A DNA stretch of 64,000 bases. It comes from Neoroseomonas alkaliterrae. Its GTDB lineage: Bacteria > Pseudomonadota > Alphaproteobacteria > Acetobacterales > Acetobacteraceae. Positions 37,605 to 48,455 of this stretch are shown here, piece by piece. The DNA is taken from contig NZ_JACIJE010000002.1 of NCBI RefSeq assembly GCF_014199195.1, positions 484,871 through 548,870 on the forward strand, in the 5' to 3' direction. The notes beneath the pieces were generated by a model. It searched no databases and was not told the DNA's origin. It saw only the letters and a program-made list of their open reading frames with translations. The stretch's first letter is position 1. Each line of letters begins with the position of its first letter. Position numbers and translations under genes: made by a program.

Positions 37605-38797
37605 GCGTTCTCTCCTGCGGCCCAGTCCGGCGCGATCCGCACGTATTTTATGGCCTGCCGCCAGTAGGTGTAGGCGATGTGCAGCACCCCGTCCGGCGTC
37701 TGGCAGAGCGAGGGATAGGAGAACTCCCGGTTCAGCCGGTCTTTCGAGTTGTTGGTCATGCAGAAGCCGTCGCCGGTTTCGAGGTTGCGCCGGACAGGCC
37801 AGCTGCGGCCCTGATCGGCCGAGATGGCGAGCGTCAGCGGCGCGCGGGGCGCGCCCCAGAAGGCGCTGCGCCCCGCAACGGGAGGCGCGGCTGGGGCGGC
37901 CTCGTCGCCGCCGATGTCGTCGTAGAGCGAGAGGCGCCGCCCCGTCGCATCCGCCGCGCTGGAGTGGTTGTAGACCATCGCGAGGCGCCCATCCGCGAGG
38001 CGGGTCGCCATCACCGAGGAGTTGTTGTTGGGGAGTTCCGTCGGCACCGGCGCTGACCAGCTCCGCCCGCCATCCGATGATCTGCTCGCGTGGATCCAGT
38101 CCGCCCATCGGCTGCGATAGAAGGCCGCCAGCGTGCCATCGCGCAGATCGACGATGCTCATGTGCACGCAGCCCGTGCTGTCGGGCACCGCGTGCTCCGC
38201 CCAGGTGGCGCCGCCATCGGTGGAGATCATCACCGAACTGGTGTCGAGATCGCCCGTCCATGCGCCGGCGGGAGGCTTGGTGCAGCGCCAGATGGGCAGA
38301 AGCCAGTCGCCATTGTCCAGCACCACGATCGGGCTGCGGATGAAGGTGCCGAAGCCGGGTTGCTCGCCGAACAGCGTCTCGATCGGGTCCCAGCTTCGCC
38401 CTCCGTCGTCCGAGATACGGCGGCGGATGATCGCGGTGTCCTGGTTGCCCGAGATCTGCGCCGTCCAGAGCAGCCACAGCCGGCCATCGGGCGCGTTGAA
38501 CAGCAAGGGGTTCTGTTCCGATCGCGTCGGGTCGTCCGAAAGCCGGATCGGCGGGGACCAGCGATCCGCGCCGGCAGCAAGGCGCGAGAAGTGGATGGAG
38601 ATGTCGGGAATGCCCTCCTGCGTGCCGCCGAACCACACGCAACCCAGGTCGCCGCCCGGCAGCGGATGGAGGAAGGCGGCATGGTTCTGCACGCAGGGCG
38701 TCGGGATGAAGGCCTCGATGCGCGCCGGGTCTCCCGGCGCGGGGGCGAGGATCTCGGGACGCTCGATCGCGCCGGCTGCGGACATGGAGGTCTCCAT
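37601..38797 (-). CDS. Sialidase-fold (BNR/Asp-box) protein without signal peptide
   Basis: A 398-residue six-bladed beta-propeller protein. Four Asp-boxes of the form Ser-x-Asp-x-Gly-x-Ser/Thr-Trp stand at 129-136, 192-199, 240-247 and 326-333. The C-terminal Glu-Phe-Ser-Tyr-Pro-Ser-Leu motif is typical of the sialidase superfamily. There is no signal peptide, so it is probably cytosolic, unlike secreted sialidases. I cannot assign the arginine triad with certainty. Both ends overlap neighbouring genes by ATGA, binding it to the aldolase and the alcohol dehydrogenase. It may be a glycosidase or lyase for a small acidic sugar. The Met at 38785 is an alternative start. Confidence 0.8.
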   Translation of the reverse strand: METSMSAAGAIERPEILAPAPGDPARIEAFIPTPCVQNHAAFLHPLPGGDLGCVWFGGTQEGIPDISIHFSRLAAGADRWSPPIRLSDDPTRSEQNPLLFNAPDGRLWLLWTAQISGNQDTAIIRRRISDDGGRSWDPIETLFGEQPGFGTFIRSPIVVLDNGDWLLPIWRCTKPPAGAWTGDLDTSSVMISTDGGATWAEHAVPDSTGCVHMSIVDLRDGTLAAFYRSRWADWIHASRSSDGGRSWSAPVPTELPNNNSSVMATRLADGRLAMVYNHSSAADATGRRLSLYDDIGGDEAAPAAPPVAGRSAFWGAPRAPLTLAISADQGRSWPVRRNLETGDGFCMTNNSKDRLNREFSYPSLCQTPDGVLHIAYTYWRQAIKYVRIAPDWAAGENA

Positions 38798-39914
38798 CAG
38801 AGGGCCGCCCGGTAGATCGCGAGGATCTGCTCGCGGCTCATCTCGCGCGGGTTGTTGTCGAGCAGGCGACGTATGGCATGCGCCTCGGCCGCCATGGCGG
38901 GCAGGTCGTCCTCGGGGACGCCGAGGTGGGAAAGCCGCATCTCGATGCCGAGCGCGGCGCACCAGCGGTGGCTCGCTTCCAGCACATCACCAGCGGCGGC
39001 GAGGCCGAGCGCCTGCATCACCATCGCGGTCTTGTCAGGCACGGCGGGCGCGTTGAAGGCCAGTGTGTGCGGAAAGACCACCGCGCAGGCGAGCCCATGC
39101 GCGACATGGTGCCGCGTTCCCAGCGGATACGCCACGGCATGGCCCGCCGTGGTGTTCACGGGCCCGAGGCAGAAGCCGCCATAGAGCGAGGCGAGGGCGA
39201 GGCCTGCGCGCGCCTCCCGGTCGCTGCCGTCCGCGACAGCACGTGGGAGATAGCGCCCAACGAGCCGGATGCCCTCCAGCGCGTAGAGATCGATGAGCGG
39301 ATGGGCCTTGCGGCTGGTGAAGGCCTCCGTGCAATGGGCCAGCGCATCGACGCCGGTCGCGGCCGTGACGGCGGCGGGCACGCTGAGCGTCAGGTCGGGA
39401 TCCACCACCGCGAGGTCCGCGACCATGTGCCGGCTCTGCACCGCGAGCTTGTTCCGTGTCGCCGGATGTGTGATCAGGGCGCGGGATCCGGCCTCGCTGC
39501 CCGTGCCCGAGGTCGTGGCCACCTGCACCAGGGCGACGCGGCGTCCGGCCACCTTCTCCGGGCCGACCACGTCGTGCAGCGTCTTGCCGCTGCCCGGCAG
39601 GACGGCCACGAGCTTCGCGAGGTCCATCGCGCTGCCGCCGCCGAAGCCCACCACGAGCTGCGGTTGAACGCGCTCGGCCATCGCCAGCGCGGCCTCAAGA
39701 TTCGCGATGTCCGGCTCTGGCTCGACGGCGCCGAAAACCGCCACTTCTCCCGGCAACCCCAGCAGCCCGACACGCGCGGCATTGGATCGGCCGGTGACCA
39801 CGAGGCTGCGCGTGATGCCTCGCTCCCGCGCCAAGGATGCGACAGTGGCCACCTGACCGGGGCCGAAGGCGATGCGCGCGGGAACGTCGAGTGCGATGGG
39901 GTGAAGAAGGACTG

Positions 39915-39918
<4 letters not shown>
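38797..39918 (-). CDS. Iron-containing alcohol dehydrogenase (maleylacetate reductase-like)
   Basis: A 373-residue group III dehydrogenase using NAD(P) and a divalent metal. The nucleotide motif Gly-Gly-Gly-Ser-Ala-Met-Asp lies near 95-101, and Thr-Thr-Ser-Gly-Thr-Gly-Ser-Glu follows. Metal ligands are visible as Asp and His in Val-Asp-Ala-Leu-Ala-His, His in Thr-Ala-Gly-His-Ala, and His in Val-Ala-His-Gly-Leu. The N-terminus resembles maleylacetate reductases, but no aromatic ring-cleavage gene is present. In this operon it may oxidise or reduce a hydroxy-acid intermediate. ATGA overlaps on both sides. Confidence 0.9.
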
Positions 39919-40957
<1,039 letters not shown>

Positions 40958-40961
<4 letters not shown>

Positions 40962-42070
40962 GCGGGAATGCTCCGGGACTTGGGGGCTTGGGCGGCGAGC
41001 AGGTCGCGCCACAGCGCATCGCCGCCGAAGGCGCCCGATTTCGAGACCACGGGGACGCCATCCCAGGCGCCGCCGCGCATCACGGAGCGCGCCACGCCCG
41101 GCTGCACGATGCCCACGGCGTGCAGCCCCGAGGCACCGAGCGCATCGCATATCGCCCGGAGCGTCTCCCCGCCGGCCGCGATCAGCGTGCCGGGCGGCAG
41201 TAGGCGTCGCACGAGGCCGGCCATCACCGCCGCGACACGCCGCGCCGCCTCGCCGCGGCCGATGCCACCCGGCAGCGCCACGCGAACCATCGCGGCGCCC
41301 TTCGACTCCACCATTCGTGCGACGCGCGCGGCCGACGCTGTCCCGCCGTCGGGCACCTCGATCGCGCAGTCCCCGCAGGCGGCGACTTGCCGTGCGGTCA
41401 CCGCCTGGTCGGAGCCGAACAGGCCGAGCACGGGGCCTTGCAACCCGTTGCTGGTCGCTGCCGTGGTCGTGCCGGCTAGTGCCCGCGCAAGGCCGCCGCT
41501 GCCGCACCAAAGGACCGGCCCCCGCGCCTGCCGCGCGACGTCAACGATGCGGGCGAGGTCCGCCTCGTCCTCCGCATCGAAGAGCGTGAGGCCAGGAGGC
41601 AGGGGCTGCGTGGGGTCGCCTCGCCGCGGTTGCAATCCTGCGGCCTCGAGCAGCGCAGGGAGGTCCGGGGCAATCGTGGCGCAACTGCCATCCGCCTGTC
41701 GGACGACCACCCGGCCATCACGGGTGAGGCGACCCTGCGCGGGGAAGGCCGGCGCCATCACGACATGCCGCCAGTAGCCCGACTCCACGCACGCGGCGAG
41801 TTCAGCGGCGACATGGCCTCGGAGCAGGCTGTCGATCTTCTTGAAGGCTATGTCCGCCCCGCGCAGCGCTGGGGCGAGGGCACGCACCCTGTCCACGGCC
41901 GCGTCGCGGCTTGCCTCCCGCGTGCCGGAGTCGAGCGCCAGGCTTCCGGCCATGGTGCCGGCGAGCATCCACCGCACCGGCACCGGACCGCAGAGGCCGG
42001 TCAGCTCTGCGGCGGAATCGAGTGCGCCGGTGAGGTCGTCGGCGATCAGGCGGAGGACGATGCGCGTCAC
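40958..42070 (-). CDS. DUF1537 four-carbon acid-sugar kinase
   Basis: A 370-residue kinase of the OtnK/DtnK type, which phosphorylates acid sugars such as D-threonate or D-erythronate at O4. The N-terminal domain starts with Ile-Ala-Asp-Asp-Leu-Thr-Gly-Ala-Leu-Asp, the substrate-binding signature. The C-terminal nucleotide domain has Ala-Gly-Gly-Glu-Thr-Leu-Arg-Ala and Val-Ser-Lys-Ser-Gly-Ala-Phe-Gly. It is somewhat shorter than the usual 400-430 residues. Its product would be the substrate of the adjacent PdxA-like enzyme. ATGA overlaps with both the IclR and pdxA genes. Confidence 0.9.
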
Positions 42071-42885
42071 TCGGACGCCCCCCCCGACCGGATGGTCCCG
42101 AGCGACAGGCGTAGTGCCGTCCCGAGTTCTTCCGCCAGCGCGCGCACACGCGGCGCCGTGAGAGAGACGAAGTCGGCGAGCGGAAGCCTGCCGCCGCCGA
42201 TGGTCAGGCTGACCCCCGCAGCCGGCGCGCCGCGCGCATCGAGCACCGGCGCCGCGACAGTGCGCAGGCCGTAGGCGTTCTCGCCGTCGGAAACCGCGTA
42301 GCCCTGCTGGCGGACCTCATCCAGCCGCGCCAGCAGCGCGTCGAGATCCGTCAGCGTGCGGTCGGAGAGTTTCACGCGCGGGACGCATTCGAGCTGCGCG
42401 ACCTGCTCCTCCCGCGGCAGCCAGGCGAGGATCGCCTGACCGAGCGCGGTGGCATAGGCGCCGATGCGCGTGCCGGGGCGGCGCACCACGCCATGGCGCT
42501 CCAGGCCGGCCTCGACGCGGGCGAGATAGATCACCTCGCCCTTCTCCAGCACGCCGAGGGAGCCGGCATCCGCCACCTCGGGCACCAGTTCGCGGAGCAG
42601 GGGCTGCGCATGGGAGGGAAGGTCACTGGCCGAAAGGGCGGCATAGCCGAGTTCGAGGCATTTCAGCGTCAGCCGGAAACGGCGGCCGCCGGGCACGGCC
42701 CGCAGATAGCCGAGGCCGACGAGCGTGTGGATGAGGCGGAAAGCGGTGCCGCGGTCATGGCCGGTGCGCGCGGCGACTTCGGAGACGGTCAACTCGGGCA
42801 GGTCCGGTCCGAAGGCCCTGAGAACGGCGAAGGCCTTGGCGACCGACTGGACGAGGTTCTTCGGGTTTTCGGCGCGGCTGCGCAT
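42067..42885 (-). CDS. IclR-family transcriptional regulator
   Basis: A 272-residue regulator with an N-terminal winged helix-turn-helix (about 12-70, including Val-Ser-Glu-Val-Ala-Ala-Arg-Thr-Gly). The C-terminal IclR effector domain (about 85-255) contains Leu-Gln-like Ala-Leu-Gly-Gln-Ala-Ile-Leu-Ala and Gly-Tyr-Ala-Val-Ser-Asp-Gly-Glu. First gene of the catabolic operon and divergent from an SDR gene. The 127-bp gap between them carries a palindrome, so it probably controls both directions in response to a pathway metabolite. Confidence 0.93.
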   Translation of the reverse strand: MRSRAENPKNLVQSVAKAFAVLRAFGPDLPELTVSEVAARTGHDRGTAFRLIHTLVGLGYLRAVPGGRRFRLTLKCLELGYAALSASDLPSHAQPLLRELVPEVADAGSLGVLEKGEVIYLARVEAGLERHGVVRRPGTRIGAYATALGQAILAWLPREEQVAQLECVPRVKLSDRTLTDLDALLARLDEVRQQGYAVSDGENAYGLRTVAAPVLDARGAPAAGVSLTIGGGRLPLADFVSLTAPRVRALAEELGTALRLSLGTIRSGGASE

Positions 42886-42927
42886 TCCGTCCTGACCCGC
42901 CTCCCTCGATACTAGGTGATCGGATTG

Positions 42928-42941
42928 CGAACACTTGTTCG
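42928..42941. promoter_or_regulatory. Palindromic operator candidate for the IclR regulator
   Basis: CGAACA-CT-TGTTCG, a perfect 6-bp inverted repeat with a 2-bp centre. It lies 43 bp from the IclR start and 72 bp from the SDR start, in the most AT-rich part of the gap. Palindromes of about this size are usual for IclR proteins. Binding is inferred. Confidence 0.5.
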
Positions 42942-43012
42942 TTTAATGCCACTTTGCTATTCGGCCACCGTCGGTCCTGTCAAGCGCATCGGGACCGCAA
43001 GGGAGACGCCGC

Positions 43013-43699
43013 ATGACACCGGGAAGCGCCGGCCACGCCATCGTCACAGGCGCCAGTTCCGGCATCGGTGCGGCGATCGTCGCGCGGTTGCTGCGCGAAG
43101 GCTGGCGCGTGACCGGCCTCAGCCGCCGCGACCCCGGCCTCACCGATCCTGACTACGACCACAGATCGGTGAACCTGCTGGATGCGGATGCGCTTCTGGC
43201 CTCCGTTGCGGACCTCAGTCCGAATGCGCTGGTCCATGCCGCCGGGCTGATGCGTGGCGGCCTGATCGGCTCGCTTGATGCCGAGGCCGGCCGCGCGCTC
43301 TGGCGCCTGCATGTGGAGGCAGCCTCGCTGCTCGCCGACCGGCTGGTCCCGCGGATGCCGGATGGGGGGCGCATCGTGCTCCTGGGCAGCCGCACCGCGG
43401 CCGGATCCGCCGGGCGCAGCCAGTACGCCGCGACCAAGGCGGCGCTCGTCGCCATGGCGCGGTCCTGGGCGATCGAACTCGCACCCCGGGGAATCACCGC
43501 GAATGTCGTGGCGCCGGCAGCCACCGACACGCCGATGCTGCGCGATCCCGCACGGAGCACCGTGGCGGCGAAACTGCCGCCGATCGGCCGCCACATTCGC
43601 GCCGAGGAGGTCGCAGCCCTCGCCGCCTTCCTGCTCGGGCCGGAGGCCGGCGCGATCACCGGGCAGCAGATCGTGGTATGCGGCGGCAGTTCGCTCTGA
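43013..43699 (+). CDS. Short-chain dehydrogenase/reductase
   Basis: A 228-residue classical SDR. The cofactor motif Thr-Gly-Ala-Ser-Ser-Gly-Ile-Gly is at 12-19, with Asn-Ala-Leu-Val-His-Ala-Ala-Gly near 71-78 and catalytic Tyr138 and Lys142 (Tyr-Ala-Ala-Thr-Lys). Acidic residue usage after the second strand (Ser-Arg-Arg) suggests NADP. AAGGGAGA precedes the ATG. It is divergent from the IclR operon and probably belongs to the same pathway as a polyol or hydroxy-acid dehydrogenase. Confidence 0.9.
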   Translation: MTPGSAGHAIVTGASSGIGAAIVARLLREGWRVTGLSRRDPGLTDPDYDHRSVNLLDADALLASVADLSPNALVHAAGLMRGGLIGSLDAEAGRALWRLHVEAASLLADRLVPRMPDGGRIVLLGSRTAAGSAGRSQYAATKAALVAMARSWAIELAPRGITANVVAPAATDTPMLRDPARSTVAAKLPPIGRHIRAEEVAALAAFLLGPEAGAITGQQIVVCGGSSL

Positions 43700-43704
43700 T
43701 GACG

Positions 43705-43735
43705 GGCGGCCGGAACGTCTCGCGACCCGGCCGCC
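43705..43735. terminator. Bidirectional hairpin between convergent genes
   Basis: Perfect 9-bp stem GGCGGCCGG/CCGGCCGCC with a 13-nt loop, just after the SDR stop and before the stop of the convergent BMP gene. No T-run follows. Confidence 0.5.
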
Positions 43736-43817
43736 ACCTGTCACTCCACGCGACCGCGCTGGCCTTCTGGCCGCGAGGCGCGCGCCCTGCCGGGCCCTGC
43801 GGCCCGGCCCACGGCGA

Positions 43818-44894
43818 TCAGGGCATCGCCACGTCGATGCCGCGGTAGAAGTAGTTCTGCGCGCGGATCTGGTCGTCCGTCAGGCGCTGGCCGGCGGGGA
43901 TCACCTCCGTGCCGTCCTGCCGCAGGATCGGCCCGTCGAAGGGATGCAGCGTGCCCGCGGCGATCGCGTCGCGGATGCGCTCCGCCTCCGCCGTCTCCTC
44001 CGGCGTCATGTTGGTGAAGGGCGCCAGGCGGAACATGCCCGAGTTCAGCCCGCCCCAGACATCGCCCGGCCGCCAGGTGCCCTCCAGCACCGCGCGCGCG
44101 CGCTCGGCGTAGTAGTCCCCCCAGTTGTTGACGCTGCTGGTCAGGTGCGCGCGCGGGGCGAAGCGCGTCATGTCGGAGGCCTGGCCGAAGCCGAAGACGC
44201 CGCGCTCGTTCGCCAGCTGCAGCGGCGCCGGGCTGTCGGTGTGCTGGCAGATCACGTCGCAGCCCTGGTCGATGAGCGCGCGCGCGGCATCCGCCTCACG
44301 CGCCGGGTTGAACCAGGCCGAGACCCAGACCACGCGGATCCGCATCTGCGGATCGACCGACCAGGCGCCGCGCATCACCGTGTTGATGGCGTGGATCACC
44401 TCCGGCACCGGGAAGGAGGCGATGTAGCCGATCGTCTTGGAGCGCGACTTGCGCGCGGCGATCACGCCCTGGACGTAGCGGCCCTCGTAGAAGCGGGCGT
44501 TGTAGATCGACAGGTTCGGCAGGGTGCTGGTGCCCGTCGCGTTCTCGAACATCACGTTGGGCAGCGTCGGGGCCACGCGCATCGTCGGCTGGAAGTAGGA
44601 GAAGGAGGTGGTGAAGATCAGCCTCGATCCCGTGCGCGCGAGCTGGTTGGCCACGCGGTCGAAGTCGGGCGGCGCGACGCTTTCCACCTGGGTCGCGGTC
44701 ACGCGGTTGCCGAGCACCTCGAGCATCCGGCGCCGGCCGACATCGTGCATGGTGGACCACCCGAAATCGCCCACCGGGCCGATCAGGATGAAGCCGACAT
44801 TGAGCGGCGCCTGGGCCTGCAAGGCGCCGGGCAACGCGGCGGCGCCGGCGAGCGCGGCAGTGCCGAGTCCGAGGGTGCGGCGGGTGATGGTCAT
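43818..44894 (-). CDS. BMP-family ABC transporter substrate-binding protein
   Basis: A 358-residue exported binding protein of the BMP/PnrA-like family, whose known members bind purine nucleosides or related compounds. A twin-Arg-like basic start (Thr-Arg-Arg-Thr-Leu-Gly) precedes a signal segment ending Leu-Gln-Ala-Gln (about 1-28). Then Val-Gly-Phe-Ile-Leu-Ile-Gly-Pro-Val-Gly-Asp-Phe-Gly-Trp, the family signature, follows. AGAAGGAGG stands upstream of the ATG. Lipidation Cys is absent. It lies 62 bp downstream of two permease genes and the ATPase gene. Confidence 0.92.
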   Translation of the reverse strand: MTITRRTLGLGTAALAGAAALPGALQAQAPLNVGFILIGPVGDFGWSTMHDVGRRRMLEVLGNRVTATQVESVAPPDFDRVANQLARTGSRLIFTTSFSYFQPTMRVAPTLPNVMFENATGTSTLPNLSIYNARFYEGRYVQGVIAARKSRSKTIGYIASFPVPEVIHAINTVMRGAWSVDPQMRIRVVWVSAWFNPAREADAARALIDQGCDVICQHTDSPAPLQLANERGVFGFGQASDMTRFAPRAHLTSSVNNWGDYYAERARAVLEGTWRPGDVWGGLNSGMFRLAPFTNMTPEETAEAERIRDAIAAGTLHPFDGPILRQDGTEVIPAGQRLTDDQIRAQNYFYRGIDVAMP

Positions 44895-44956
44895 GGGGTG
44901 AAGCCTCCTTCTGGTTGGGATTGCGAGGGTCGAGATGCCGCCACCCGTCTTACGGT

Positions 44957-45874
44957 TCAGCGGTCCGGCACGAAGGGCGTGCCGAGCCCGGCGGGCGCGG
45001 TGCTGCCACCGCCGCGCGCCTGCATGATCAGCACGAGCGCGAGGATCGTGACGAGGTAGGGCAGGGCGGCCATCGCCTGCGGCGGGATCGGTACACCGGC
45101 CCCCTGTGCGTGCAGCTGCAGGATGGTCACGCCGCCGAAGAGGTAGGCCCCCGCCACCGCCCGCCACGACATCCAGGAGGCGAAGACGACGATGGCGAGC
45201 GCGATCCAGCCTCGCCCGCTGGTCATTCCGCTGGTCCAGAAGGGCGTGAGCACCAGCGACAGGTAGGCCCCCGCCAGCCCCGCGCAGGCGCCGCCGAAAA
45301 GCAGCGCCAGGAAGCGGATGCGCAGCACCTTGTACCCCAGCGCATGCGCCGCCGCCGCGTTCTCCCCGCAGGCGCGCAGCACAAGGCCCGCGCGCGTGCG
45401 CCCGAGGAACCAGGCAACGCCCGCGACCAGCGCGAAGGAGGCATAGACGAAGGGATCCTGCCGGAACAGCAGTGGGCCGAGGAAGGGGATGTCCGACAGG
45501 AACGGCACCTCGATCTTGCCGATCCCGGCCCGCGGCACGCCGACGAAGGGTGCGCCCAGAACGCCTGACAGCCCCAGGCCGAAGATCGCCAGCGCCAGCC
45601 CCGCCGCCACCTGGTTCGTCGCGAGGCCGAGCACCAGCAGGCCGAAGATCGCGGCGAGAGCCATACCGGCGAGGATCGCCGCCGCCACGCCCGCCGCGCT
45701 CGATCCCGTGGTGATCGCGGCGGCGATGCCGGCCGCCGCACCCATGATCATCATGCCCTCGACGCCGAGGTTGAGCACGCCGGCGCGCTCGGCGATCAAC
45801 TCGCCGATCGCGGCGATCAGAAGCGGCGTTGAGGCGGTGATCACCGTCAGCAGGATCGCCTCGATGAGAGTCAT
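44957..45874 (-). CDS. ABC transporter permease (BMP/nucleoside type)
   Basis: A 305-residue membrane subunit with about eight or nine transmembrane helices of the BPD_transp_2 family. Gly-Glu-Leu-Ile-Ala-Glu-Arg-Ala-Gly-Val-Leu-Asn-Leu-Gly-Val-Glu-Gly near residues 26-42 is the conserved motif of these permeases. Its start overlaps the stop of the other permease by 4 bp. The two permeases form the heterodimeric channel. Confidence 0.92.
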   Translation of the reverse strand: MTLIEAILLTVITASTPLLIAAIGELIAERAGVLNLGVEGMMIMGAAAGIAAAITTGSSAAGVAAAILAGMALAAIFGLLVLGLATNQVAAGLALAIFGLGLSGVLGAPFVGVPRAGIGKIEVPFLSDIPFLGPLLFRQDPFVYASFALVAGVAWFLGRTRAGLVLRACGENAAAAHALGYKVLRIRFLALLFGGACAGLAGAYLSLVLTPFWTSGMTSGRGWIALAIVVFASWMSWRAVAGAYLFGGVTILQLHAQGAGVPIPPQAMAALPYLVTILALVLIMQARGGGSTAPAGLGTPFVPDR

Positions 45875-46944
45875 GCCGGGACACTCCGCAGCAGACGCAC
45901 GCGGTAGAGCAGCAGCGTGTCGCAGGCGAGGACGTAGAACAGCAGCAGGCCCTGGATGACCCGCGTCGCGTCGAGCGGCAGGCGCAGCATGATCTGTGCG
46001 TTCTCCCCGCCGATGAAGGTCACGGCGAGCAGGATCCCGGCGACGAGGCAGCCGACCGGGTTCAGGCGGCCGAGGAATGCGACGATGATGGCGGTGAAGC
46101 CGTAGCCTGGCGACAGCCCCGGCTGCAGCTGCCGCAAGGTGCCCGAGACCTCAAGGATGCCCGCGAGACCGGCCAGCGCCCCGGATAGCGCGAAGACGCC
46201 CCAGGTCAGCCGCTTCGCGTCCACCCCGGCGAATCGCGCGGCGCGCGGGGCCTCGCCCAGCAGCCGGATCTCGAAGCCCTTCAGCGTGCGCGTCGCGACG
46301 AAGGCCGCCACGATGACGACCAGCAACGCGATCGGCGTGCCGAGGTTGAGACGCCCTCCCTCCGCCAGCAGCGGCAGCGTCGCGGCCGGGGAGAATGTCA
46401 CGGTCTGCGGCATGTTGAATCCCGCGGGATCGCGCCAGGGTCCGCGCACCAGCCAGTCGAGCAGCAGCTCCGCGACATAGACCAGCATCAGGCTGGTCAG
46501 GATCTCGCTCGCGCCGAAGCGCGTGCGGAGCAGGGCCGGGATCAGCGCGAAGGCCGACCCGCCCAGCGCGCCGGCGGCGAGCATGGCGGGCAGCAGCCAG
46601 GGCCCCTGCGCCGCGCCATGCGTCGCGATGGCGAGCCAGGCGCCGGCCAGCGCGCCCACCAGGAACTGGCCCTCCGCCCCGATGTTCCAGACCCCGGCGC
46701 GGTAGCAGAAGGCGAGACCGACCGAGATCAGCACAAGCGGCGTCGCCTTCACCGCCACCTCCTGCAGGCCCCAGGAATCCGACAAGGGCAGCAAGAAATA
46801 GGCATGCAGCGCGACCAAGGGATCGGCGCCGAGCGCGGCGAACATCACCGCCGCCGAGGCGAGCGCGAGCGCGACGGCAAGCAACGGGGAAGCCATCCGC
46901 AAGGCAAGGCCTGTCTCTCCCCGTTGTTCGAGGACGAGCCGCAT
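45871..46944 (-). CDS. ABC transporter permease (BMP/nucleoside type)
   Basis: A 357-residue integral membrane subunit with about nine helices. The motif Phe-Cys-Tyr-Arg-Ala-Gly-Val-Trp-Asn-Ile-Gly-Ala-Glu-Gly-Gln occurs near residues 81-95, matching the conserved permease signature. Its start shares a base with the ATPase stop (TGATG), so the two are coupled. Confidence 0.92.
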   Translation of the reverse strand: MRLVLEQRGETGLALRMASPLLAVALALASAAVMFAALGADPLVALHAYFLLPLSDSWGLQEVAVKATPLVLISVGLAFCYRAGVWNIGAEGQFLVGALAGAWLAIATHGAAQGPWLLPAMLAAGALGGSAFALIPALLRTRFGASEILTSLMLVYVAELLLDWLVRGPWRDPAGFNMPQTVTFSPAATLPLLAEGGRLNLGTPIALLVVIVAAFVATRTLKGFEIRLLGEAPRAARFAGVDAKRLTWGVFALSGALAGLAGILEVSGTLRQLQPGLSPGYGFTAIIVAFLGRLNPVGCLVAGILLAVTFIGGENAQIMLRLPLDATRVIQGLLLFYVLACDTLLLYRVRLLRSVPA

Positions 46945-48455
46945 CAGGCCGCCTCGGCCATGGCCGCGCCGCCCATGAGCAGGCCGATCCTCTCCCGAGT
47001 CGCCTGCGCTGCGGTGAGTGGCGCGGACAGGCGGCCGTGGAATATCACCGCGATCCGATCCGCGATCTCGAGCAACTCGTCGAGATCCTGGCTGATCACG
47101 AGCACCGCTGCGCCGCTGCGCGCGAGGTCGAGGATGGCCTGGCGGATCACCCGCGCCGCGCCGGCATCAACGCCCCAGGTCGGCTGGCAGACCACGAGCA
47201 GCCGCGGCTGGCGCAGGATCTCCCGCCCCACCACGAATTTCTGCAGGTTGCCGCCCGAGAGAGCGCGCGCCTCCGGATCCCGCGCTCCCTTGCGCACGTC
47301 GAAGGCCGCCGAGATGCGGTCCACGAAGTCGAGCGTGCGCGAGCGCCGGACCAGTCCGCCTGGCGCGAAGCCTTCCGTCGCATGGCCGGCCAGGAGTGCA
47401 TTCTCGGACAACCGGAAGCGCGGGACGGCGGCGTGGCCGAGCCGTTCCTCCGGCACGAAGGCCGCACCGCGGCGGCGGCGTGCGGTGATGTCCTCACGCC
47501 CGATCGGCGCGCCGTCGAGGATGATGCGATCGGCGGCCGGCGCGGCCTGTTCGCCCGACAGCGCTGCGAACAGGACATCCTGTCCGTTGCCTGCGACGCC
47601 GGCGATGCCAAGCACCTCGCCCGCGCGGAGTTCCAAGGATGCGCCGTCCAGCCCGACGCCATGCGGTTCGGGCGGCGGCAGGCTGAGGGCATGGACGGAG
47701 AGGCGCACCGGACCAGCCTCCGCCGTGGCGTTCCGCCGTGCCGCGCCGACATCGGTGCCAACCATCATCCGCGCGAGGCTTGCAGCGGTTTCCACGCGCG
47801 GATCACACGTGGCCACGACCCGCCCGTTGCGCAGGATGGTCGCGGCCTCGCACAGGCGGCGCACCTCCTCGAGCTTGTGGGAGATGTAGAGCACCGCACG
47901 GCCTTCGGCGCGCAGATGATCCAGCGTGGCGAACAGGCCGTCCGCCTCCTGCGGCGTGAGGACCGAGGTGGGTTCGTCGAGGATGATCAGCCGCGGATCC
48001 TGCATCAGGCAGCGCACGATCTCGACGCGTTGGCGCTCGCCGACCGAGAGGCGCCAGACCTCGCGCTGCGGCTCCAGCGGCAGGCCGTAGGCCCGTGACA
48101 CCGCCACCAGGCGCTCGGCCACGCGCGGGAGCGGCTCAGGCACGTCGAGGGCGAGCGCCACGTTCTCGGCCACGGTCATGGCCTCGAACAGCGAGAAGTG
48201 CTGGAAGACCATCCCTATGCCAAGCGCGCGCGCCGCCCGCGGATCGGGGATCGGCACCGGCGCACCGCGCCACGCGATCTCCCCCGCATCCGGCTGGAGC
48301 AGGCCGTACAGGATCTTCACAAGGGTGGATTTGCCCGCGCCGTTCTCGCCAAGCAGCGCATGCGCCTGCCCCCCGGGCACGGCAAGGTCCACGGCATCGT
48401 TGGCGACCAGCGCGCCAAAGCGGCGGGTCACGCGGCGCGCCTCAAGCAGCGGCAT
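46944..48455 (-). CDS. ABC transporter ATPase with two nucleotide-binding domains
   Basis: A 503-residue duplicated ATPase of the sugar/nucleoside importer type. The first domain has Walker A Gly-Glu-Asn-Gly-Ala-Gly-Lys-Ser at 36-43, Leu-Ser-Val-Gly-Glu-Arg-Gln and Walker B Ile-Ile-Leu-Asp-Glu-Pro-Thr. The second (about 255-495) has the degenerate Gly-Val-Ala-Gly-Asn-Gly-Gln loop and Leu-Ser-Gly-Gly-Asn-Leu-Gln-Lys signature, as usual in this subfamily. The Met at 48455 begins the conserved domain; an upstream Met at 48488 is possible. First gene of the four-gene importer operon. Confidence 0.94.
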   Translation of the reverse strand: MPLLEARRVTRRFGALVANDAVDLAVPGGQAHALLGENGAGKSTLVKILYGLLQPDAGEIAWRGAPVPIPDPRAARALGIGMVFQHFSLFEAMTVAENVALALDVPEPLPRVAERLVAVSRAYGLPLEPQREVWRLSVGERQRVEIVRCLMQDPRLIILDEPTSVLTPQEADGLFATLDHLRAEGRAVLYISHKLEEVRRLCEAATILRNGRVVATCDPRVETAASLARMMVGTDVGAARRNATAEAGPVRLSVHALSLPPPEPHGVGLDGASLELRAGEVLGIAGVAGNGQDVLFAALSGEQAAPAADRIILDGAPIGREDITARRRRGAAFVPEERLGHAAVPRFRLSENALLAGHATEGFAPGGLVRRSRTLDFVDRISAAFDVRKGARDPEARALSGGNLQKFVVGREILRQPRLLVVCQPTWGVDAGAARVIRQAILDLARSGAAVLVISQDLDELLEIADRIAVIFHGRLSAPLTAAQATRERIGLLMGGAAMAEAA

